Below are positions 19,356 through 26,507 of a DNA stretch of 26,507 bases, in pieces. This stretch comes from Larix sibirica (lineage: Eukaryota; Streptophyta; Pinopsida; Pinales; Pinaceae). The notes beneath the pieces are model-generated. The model saw only the letters and a program-made list of their open reading frames with translations, searched no databases and was not told the origin of the DNA. Within the stretch, counting starts at the first letter, position 1. Each line of letters begins with the position of its first letter. The translations under genes and the position numbers were made by a program. The stretch covers positions 1 to 26,507 of the forward strand of contig NWUY0304078463.1 of assembly GCA_004151065.3 (NCBI GenBank), written 5' to 3'.

Positions 19356-19372
19356 GTGTGATACATTGCTAG

Positions 19373-19446
19373 CCACTTTGATGGATAGGGCACATGTTGC
19401 CAATAGAGGGCCCTAGTCCATGGCGGGTGGGGGCCTCTTTATGAAT
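19373..19446 (-). repeat. Dispersed repeat, right member of the inverted pair
   Basis: Reverse complement of 13004-13077. It follows directly after the 264-bp tandem duplication. Confidence 0.75.
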
Positions 19447-20814
19447 AGAATGAAGAGAGGGGATGTCCATATTTCATAATTCCATAATTCAATGCAATAA
19501 CCAATCTATCTTGGAAATCATTGATGAAAATGGGGCTTGTCAAACCGACGTATAAAACACTTCCTCATAGTCCCTAGGGGGTAATAAAGTATGGAGGCAC
19601 AATGTTTTTGGGTTCTCATATGTCATCTTGGGAAATGATGAGAGTGTCAGGGTTTCTAAAGAGGTTTGCATCAGTTCGGGAAATGAGGTCAAACAAGGAA
19701 TTAAGGTTAATTTATGTATTGTTTAGGATAGTCGGTCATATTTACTAATAAATATAGCAAGAATGATGAAAACTATTATTGCCATGTCTAAAAGTGTTAC
19801 TTGGAATTTTAAGAACAACATTCCATCTACATTCTGTTTGCCATCCTATTTTCCATGAGATGCATATTTTTTCAATGATTCTCAGTTACTGAACAAGGAT
19901 ATTGCATCATTCCCATGACATGAAATACATAACAAATACAATTATACATAGTGACTTTTTAGATAGTCAATCTTATTTTCCGTCTTGATCCTAATATGTT
20001 AGCTCCTTTGATTTTTTCCCATTCCTTCCGAGGGATTATCAGAATCTGTATAGTTAGAAATTAAAAGAACAAGAACGTATAGACTCTTCTACCTCAAACT
20101 GGAATGATGATGCAGAGCCCACAAAGCTCACTTAAAGGTAAAGAAGTAGTTAAAGAAATAGAACTATGGAATAAATTAAGCAGCTCTTGTTACTATTTGG
20201 TTTCACTTGTCTAAAAAAAATAAGAAACTTATGAATTATAAATGGTCGGTGGTCATTAAATGGAGTTGAATTAACAAATTTGACAAGATATCGTACACAC
20301 AATTACTAACTACTAGTTCTCCATTGATCATAACCTTTTGAAAGATGTGAAATAGTGATAGCCTTTGAATATCCACCCTGGGATAAACTCAAAACAATGA
20401 GATTAGATGAAAAATAAAAATATAGAATAAACTCAATGATGTATGTTAATGATCTCAACAATGATATCTTCATAAATGAAGAAGCTCAGTTTGTCATGGT
20501 ATGGTTCAAATATGTGGTAGTTGGGCACACATGTCTGAAATATTGTACCATAAACTCATTTATAAGTGCTAAGGTCATTAAAAAAATATCAATCCAAGGC
20601 ACACTCTAGCATGTCTAGCAATGGAACAAAGGGAAAGACCAAGAAAAATTGAAGAACAACTTGCACCACTGATGCTTGAGGAAAAAAATCATTGCAAATT
20701 TGAACAGATCATTCTCATTTATTAGAGCATAATAACAACCATTGACACCATTAAGCATTCCAAAGGATGGTTACTGATATTGATTCTCATCAAGTCAATG
20801 AAGCAAATAAAGGT
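19447..20814. other. No recognisable gene
   Basis: Nothing identifiable on either strand. Confidence 0.5.
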
Positions 20815-20935
20815 GGAAATGGGGAGAAAATATGTTTAGTATATAATACATATAGGCCCCCAACAATGATCATAGATAACTATGACTTTGATTAGGGAAA
20901 TGGGGAGAAAATATGTCAGTATATAATACATATAG
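20815..20935. repeat. 81-bp direct repeat
   Basis: A 40-base segment, GGAAATGGGGAGAAAATATG through ATACATATAG, occurs at 20815-20855 and 20896-20935. The 40 bases between are different. Confidence 0.8.
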
Positions 20936-22724
20936 ATCAGTGGCATGAAATGCTAGATGAAGAATAATGCAGATGATCAACAATGCAGCTACTTCAATAA
21001 TGATATGCGACATTCAAACAACCTTTCCAATTAAATAAGGAACATCTAATCGTAGATGGTTTAACATTGTCCTGGTAGTCCATTATCCATTTCTGACTAT
21101 CCAAAAAACAAGTCATGATGTATACCTGGTATACATCATCCCCCACAAAGAAGGAAAGGAAGCATACTTTTTGGATATGAATAAAGATCAAAGAACAAAG
21201 TGGAGAAACAACATAAGCAAAGATATTGCCTCTTCAAAAAAACCATCTGACGAAGTGAAGGGCACAGAACTGAACATAGAAATATTTATTCTAGAGAAAT
21301 GTTGAGGAGAACTGAACGAAGTGATATGCTCATGATTTTGTAAAAGCATATATGAAGAGAAAAAATACATAATAATATAATATCCACTAAAATTGTTTCT
21401 TAACGGAGCAACTAGGGGATTATGATACCATAAGAGGGGAAGAGAAAAAGGGGTTGTTGGATGATTTGACATTGACAATGTCCTTTGGAAGTTACTACCA
21501 TGCTTGTCTATGCTTTCTTACAAGTTTACCCATTGATATTTTACGTGTGGTGTGTTCTAAGTACAAATGTTATATATGTCATATCCTTAGTAAGGGAGAG
21601 GGGACTCATGCAAGGAAAGGTGTTCCATTGTATTTCACATGCATTATTCGATGATCATTATATGCAAATTTTTGGAGGAGGAGAGCATGCAACCATTCAT
21701 GGGCCATGGGAAAGAAAATTGGATGACCGTGGGATTAGGAAGATATTCATGGGCATGGAGAGGAGATAAGCTCTCATTTCTTGGGGATATTTCTCCCTAC
21801 TTTATAATAACTATAATTATTTTTATAGTAATCGTCTCCCATGTGCTTGTAGCTAGTAAGAGTCCATAGAGGTTGGGGAAAGTTCTTGTTAAAATTGTGG
21901 GAGATAAAGGGATAGTTGGAGAGAAATACATGCCTGGAATATCCACAGTAGCTGAGGCAATACCTTCAAACATGAAACATGTTATTATTTCTCATTGAAT
22001 GCCTTAAGGCCAAGTTTTTTTATCCTAGGTTATTACCAAAAGGTAGATAGCAGATTGGACTCTTTCTAGACACACTAAAAAAGTGTTACAAGGGAAGGGA
22101 ACTATGAGGAACTATTGAGCAAAGAAGGAGTGGGTCTTCCTTATGGAAGAGAGTGTCATGGTTTATCTAATGACTAGATGAGGGCCTAGAGAGATCTATA
22201 CTAAGTAGATGGATTATAATGACAGTAATGGGTTGGGTTAAATGATTTTAGAGCCTCGTAGAAGGTTCTTTCACTAAGTGGTACCATGGTCTAGCTTGGG
22301 TATGGAATCCATAGCTAATTCTTATTGTTGTGTGGAAAATTGCAACTTAACAACTATTTGGTGGACATGGATTTATTTGTAGATAACTATTCATGGTTGG
22401 CTTCTTTGTGGAATGATTTTATGTTTTTATAACAAATTGAGTTTAAAGGGAAATTAAATAATCATATGCATTATTATTTTCAATGTTGTTTTATATTCGC
22501 ATATGAATTAAATATATGATATTACTATTATAGGTAAATTTGTCCTAGCAAATTTTTTATGAGGCAAAGAAACCTTCCAAGTATCATTGGATGGCCAAGA
22601 AAGGCATGCTATGGACATTATAGAATGATAGTGGATGAATTTGGATTGATGGTGTAGAATACCCCACCACCTCAATAGGAGTACAAAGGGGGGTTGGTTA
22701 CATGAAAATAACCATGCAGACTTA
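20936..22724. other. No gene recognised; overlapping short ORFs
   Basis: Several ORFs of 65-96 codons overlap on both strands at 20994-21869, without any recognisable domain. If the gypsy relic to the right were whole, its integrase would be expected here on the minus strand, but no HHCC or DDE-type motif was seen. Confidence 0.4.
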
Positions 22725-24036
22725 CTACTATAAGAAGTGAATTGATAGGAGATCGACTAAAGAATTAATCTACCGCATTGGAATTTATTTTCATGTGATT
22801 AATTAACAACTAAAATTCATGTATGTAACTAATCCACTTAAGTTGTCTCATATTCTGCAACTTCAACCACAAAAGAGAAAAGTGTAGTAGATTTTGGTCT
22901 ATATTAATGACCATTTCTTTACCTAAAATGTAATGTCTCCATTATTTAAGTTCTTACATAATAGCATACAATTCCCTTTCATAATTTGAATAATTACAAA
23001 CAATTTAACCAAAATTTTATAGGCGGAATGCCACTTGGTGACCAACTTGAATGATCATGACACCCATAGAATATCCTGAAGCACTCATATTTATTTAAAA
23101 TGGTTGATGCAAATTAAATAAAATGAGCACTATAGTTGTGAAAACCTTGACACCTTAAGTTGATCAAAATCTTATTGGTGTTATGTTGTCCATTTCAATG
23201 TTGTATATCCACCTCCTTTCATCAATTGATTCATCGACCAAGCAATGTCATTGAATCCTAGCAAAAATCTTTGTTAAAAAATTGCTAAGCCAAGGAAACT
23301 CCTTAGCTCATGAATGTATCTCAAAACAAACCAATCCTTGATGAGTTGAATTTTCTTTGTTTGAATCAAATTCTTACAAAGTTGATCACATAACATAGTA
23401 ATATAGAAAAAGAGAACTTCTCCAAGTTTATATAAATCTTATGATGTTTGAAAGTGTTAAGAACATGTTGAAGTTGTTGCAAATGCTCTTTCAATGTGAT
23501 GTTGTAAATCAATATGTCATCTAGGTATAAATTGCTCCTTTCCCTAAAAATTGTTGAAGAAAATTATCCATATGCCTCATGAAAGTGGTAAATGCTTTTG
23601 TTAGACCAAAAGGCATGACTAGTCTTTTAAATAAGCCCCTCTTGATTTTGAAAGCAATTTTCCCAAATCCTAAGAAATCCATAGAGATTTGAAGATATCA
23701 TAGGATGAGGTCAAGTTTGGTAAAGAACTTAAAATCATTTCAACAATAATTAAATTATATATTCTAGGAAGAGGATACCTATTCTTTACTAAAATATTAT
23801 TGAGATCCTTGTAGTTGATGCACATATTCCATGTCCCATTTGTCTTATGAATTAACATGATTAGACTACCACAAGGAGGGGAACTCAATCAAATATTTCC
23901 TTTTTCAATTAATTCTTGGATATGTCTCTATATTTCTTCATTCTCTAAAACATACTTGGAAATGTAGTGGTACTCTAGCTAGATCTTTGAACACATTTGT
24001 GTATTCTTCAAGAACACTGTTGACTTCTTGTTGATG
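22725..24036 (-). pseudogene. Ty3/gypsy pol relic: reverse transcriptase and RNase H
   Basis: The minus strand shows, in order, EEYTNVFKDL; HIQELIEKGNI; SSPPCGSLIMLIHKTNGTWN; NYKDLNNILVKNRYPLPRI; RLVMPFGLTKAFTTFMR; and the catalytic YLDD at 23516-23527. Then come LEKFSF, the connection piece ELRSFLGLA, NDIAWSMNQLMKGGG, and an RNase H part with SASGYSMGV, ELYAI, WRHYILGKEMVI and RQLKWISYI. This is the standard RT-to-RNase H order of plant Ty3/gypsy elements. Only 23670-23888 is open for any length. Several stops and frame changes follow, and some sequence is missing ahead of HIQEL. The first RNase H Asp (TDAS in the family) is not kept. No LTRs could be assigned. Confidence 0.85.
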
Positions 24037-24212
24037 TAGTCCAGGGTGGTGGTTGATGGAGACTAGTTGTCGTCGTCTTCTTGGAGTGATGAGGTTTAAT
24101 TATCAACAATATGATTTTTTTAGCATGGTTGATCAACTTTCTATCTTGATTAGTTGAAATTAGTGAGAATGTAGAATTGGGTCAACATTTAGGAATTCCA
24201 TACCACTATTGT
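24037..24212. other. Junction between the gypsy relic and the next LTR element
   Basis: No motif recognised. One of the two elements may have inserted into the other here. Confidence 0.35.
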
Positions 24213-25124
24213 TGTAATCTACTTAGGGAGGATAATTAATGCAATTTTAGGTACCTAGGGAGATACCTAAGGAGAGTAATTATTTCAATGTGTCCATACT
24301 CATGGAATAAGGCCCACTAAGTTGTTGGTGTGTGAACTCATTAATTAATATCATGGGCCATACTTGTTGAATAAGGACTACTAGATAGTTGGTGGGTACC
24401 TACATACACATCAAATGAAGAAACCAAGTTAAATCAAAGGAAGAGCCCACAAACACACTCGAAGAAGAGCACTAGGAAGGGCATAAAAAGGAAGAGGAAT
24501 CTATGGAGCACCATTCCTCAAAGAAACCACATATTGTAGATTCCAATAAAGAAAAACCAATGGTTATGTTAGTTTTTGCATATCATCACCCACACAACCA
24601 TGAGAAAAACAATAATCAGATTAATGTTTTCATCATTAGCAGGCATAATATGGACTAACATGGAAATTTAAAATCAAACAAGATAGAGGCACATGGATGA
24701 ATAAAATCAAGGAGTATGGATATTAGAATATCACAACAACAATAGAGAACCAAAGGCACAACCAGAATTGATATCGATATGGCAAGGAGGAAGCTGGACC
24801 CGATGCCTAAATACCACTTAGATGGATGGATACTTGTGCTTAGTACCAATTAACTGCATTCCTTAACATATCACAATATATGTCTTATGCTCACATGTCA
24901 AGGATGAAACATGTGAAGGGGGGTGGAATTTAATGTACCTAAGGAGGTACATAAGGAGGATAATTAATGTAATTATAGGTACTTAGGGATTTACCAAAGG
25001 TGGATAATTAATGAAATGTGGCCATACTCATGGAACAAGTCCCGCTAAGTATTTTTTGTCTAAACTTATTAATTAATATAATAGGAAATACTTATTGAGT
25101 AAGGCCCACTAGGTAATTGGTGGG
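24213..25124 (+). mobile_element. Internally deleted LTR element, plus strand
   Basis: Direct repeats 24213-24396 and 24934-25124 are 721 bases apart and share GGATAATTAATG, CCATACTCATGGAA, AAGGCCCACTA and TTGGTGGG. Both start with TGTA. A purine tract, GAAGGGGGGTGG (24915-24926), stands 7 bases before the right repeat, as expected for a polypurine tract before a 3' LTR. Homology in the left repeat stops at 24396, and no primer-binding site follows, so the left LTR seems cut and most of the interior lost. The remaining interior (24397-24914) has no readable gene. The element is opposite in orientation to the gypsy relic at its left. Confidence 0.6.
24915..24926 (+). promoter_or_regulatory. 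Candidate polypurine tract
   Basis: GAAGGGGGGTGG, just before the TGTACC start of the right repeat. Confidence 0.5.
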
Positions 25125-25300
25125 AAATAAATGTGATAATGAGGGGTAGTTGGCATAGGCCCCTTGAAACAACCATATGTATATATACACATGTATATCA
25201 TTGTATAGATATGTTGGATATTGTTTTGTAACAAATATGGCTTGTTGAGTGATTCCTTCCATAAGCAGTAACGGATGGAGTTACCCTACCTTAAGGATTT
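24934..25300 (+). repeat. 3' LTR candidate of the plus-strand element
   Basis: Homology to the left repeat covers 24934-25124. Beyond that, a TATA-like GTATATATAC (25179-25188) could be the LTR promoter. The right end is undefined; 25300 is a guess. Near its start the LTR holds two diverged units of a motif, roughly GTACCTAAGG then GGATAATTAATG, about 43 bases apart. Confidence 0.45.
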
Positions 25301-25393
25301 TCTATACAATATTGGAGTTTATTCTTGTGTCAATGATTTAGTTATTATGAAGTTTAAAGGTTTTGTACTTCATCTATTTAGAATCTTTACAAC

Positions 25394-25497
25394 TCAGACT
25401 AAACCCACATTTGAATTGTCAACTTTCCCTACCAAACCTATCAAGTCAGACAAAACCCACATTTGAATTGTCAACTTTCCCTACCAAACCTATCAAG
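25394..25497. repeat. 52-bp tandem duplication
   Basis: Units 25394-25445 and 25446-25497 start TCAGACWAAACCCACATTTG and are virtually identical, so the duplication is recent. Confidence 0.9.
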
Positions 25498-25529
25498 TCT
25501 TGGGGGTCAATATCATGAATATGGTTATT

Positions 25530-25754
25530 CTGTAGTGACACAAGAAGTTGTACTTTGAGGTTCCCCTCGAGTCCCTTACAAACAAACTAAAAACAATGAG
25601 GTTTACTGCTTCCCCCCAGGGATATCCATTCTTCTCTTATATAGAAAGTGGGGTACAGCCATTAAAAATTGCAAATAAATATAAGGACGCTAATAATGGG
25701 CTTATGAAAATTTTCAAATATTGTGAGAATCAAACGCACCCAAATTTTTCTTAA
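25530..25754 (+). CDS. Hypothetical ORF fragment, about 70 codons
   Basis: Open from 25530, with an internal ATG-like start at 25548 or later, to the TAA at 25752-25754. It reads FEVPLESLTNKLKTMRF, then SPQGYPFFSYIESG, then a Lys/Asn-rich end. No family recognised. Base composition is a little less AT-rich than around it. It could be an exon or chance. Confidence 0.2.
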
Positions 25755-26507
25755 TTAGTTTTTTCGAGAAAGGATGTATCACTTGTTTGAAAAATATTAA
25801 TGGTTTTACAAGAAATAAATAAATTATAAACAACTAGATCAATACATGGGAGCAAGGGAATTTCCCAAGCTCAATAGAATTATGAGCTATTTGCAAATGA
25901 GTGGTCGAAATCACTTTGGTTTGATGAGAAGTGTTTTTTTTTGTCATTAACAACAAACCTAGAATTCTCAATTTGAGAGTGTGTGAGTACTGACATAGAG
26001 TTACTTGATTTATATCGAGTGAAAGACCATTCACCAATCTAATGTATACTTTTCTTACTCATTGTAGGATGGGGATCTACACACATTACAAAGTAGTCAA
26101 GAAAATACCATGGAGGAACCATATATCCTTATGGCACTTTTATTCTCCAATTTATAAGATTGTTTATGGGAGGGTGGAAAACTATACCATTATATGTTTC
26201 CAGTGAGAAATCATGGGTTCATATGATAGGAAAATTTCTATTTTTGAAGCATCAATATCTTGTTTGTGTACCTCTTCTTTTGGGTACTTGAAAATATTAT
26301 GGAAATTCCTCCAATGTCAATGAAGAGTTATATTCTTCACCCAATGAAAAGTTTGAGCATAGCGCAAGCAACGAGATTGAAAATTTTGGTGAAGAAGTTA
26401 TTAATTTTGAGGACTTTCAAGGTGCCATTGATTAAAGGGAAGAATAGGTTGGCAATCATTATTTTCAATAATTTAATGATAACATTCATGATGTGGAAAA
26501 TATTCAA
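25755..26507. other. No recognisable gene; short acidic frame at 26292-26435
   Basis: The plus-strand frame 26292-26435 gives a Glu/Asn-rich peptide (NEELYSSPNEKFEH, then IENFGEEVINFEDF), ending in TAA, with further in-phase text broken by a second stop. It could be the edge of a retroelement or host exon that continues beyond the window. Confidence 0.3.

Noticed and set aside
21188-21869. Overlapping ORFs of 66-96 codons on both strands
   Set aside because: They contradict each other, lack domains, and are about the length expected by chance in this less stop-rich stretch.
1-26507. CRISPR array, operon, phage or bacterial defence system
   Set aside because: No spacer-repeat array, no Shine-Dalgarno-led gene clusters and no phage genes. 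All recognisable coding remains are plant retroelements.

Overview
The window looks like repeat-dominated, AT-rich nuclear DNA of a seed plant. The evidence is plant-type LINE, Ty3/gypsy and tRNA-derived SINE sequences, all decayed by stops and frameshifts, with no bacterial gene organisation. The old, scattered retroelements suggest a large genome such as a gymnosperm's, but that is inference. No intact host gene, rRNA, tRNA gene or CRISPR array was found.

Layout. 1-2095: 3' part of a LINE on the + strand (end of reverse transcriptase, zf-RVT, RNase H), broken by frameshifts and a stop. 2212-3907 and 4646-6330: two copies of one block in the same orientation. The first copy ends at a 2-N gap. 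The second is the left part of an LTR retrotransposon read on the minus strand (about 4859-8467). That element has a 3' LTR, a gag gene riddled with stops, a tRNA-Met-type primer-binding site and a 5' LTR, but no visible pol. 9650-10927: minus-strand Ty3/gypsy integrase relic, cut off from its upstream pol by about 200 unmatched bases and a 625-N gap (11137-11761).

11762-15650: mostly unassigned DNA, with an unidentified minus-strand ORF (12794-13030), a 39-bp minisatellite (13852-13985) and a fold-back structure (14500-15500) whose two arms are inverted arrays of a 116-126 bp unit. 15657-16133: a reading frame interrupted by one stop, possibly a captured gene fragment. 16590-17212: a possible LINE 3' end followed by a minus-strand tRNA-derived SINE. 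18837-19446: a 264-bp tandem duplication and the inverted partner of a repeat at 13004-13077. 22725-24036: minus-strand Ty3/gypsy reverse transcriptase and RNase H relic with YLDD still readable. 24213-25124 or beyond: a plus-strand LTR element with a large internal deletion. 25394-25497: a 52-bp tandem duplication.

No genes here appear to work together. The story is layered insertion, small tandem duplications and decay. The least ordinary items are the fold-back element with inverted minisatellite arms, the gag-only LTR element with its conserved second reading frame, and the open frame beside the fold-back. Alignments were done by eye, so identities and outer boundaries are approximate.
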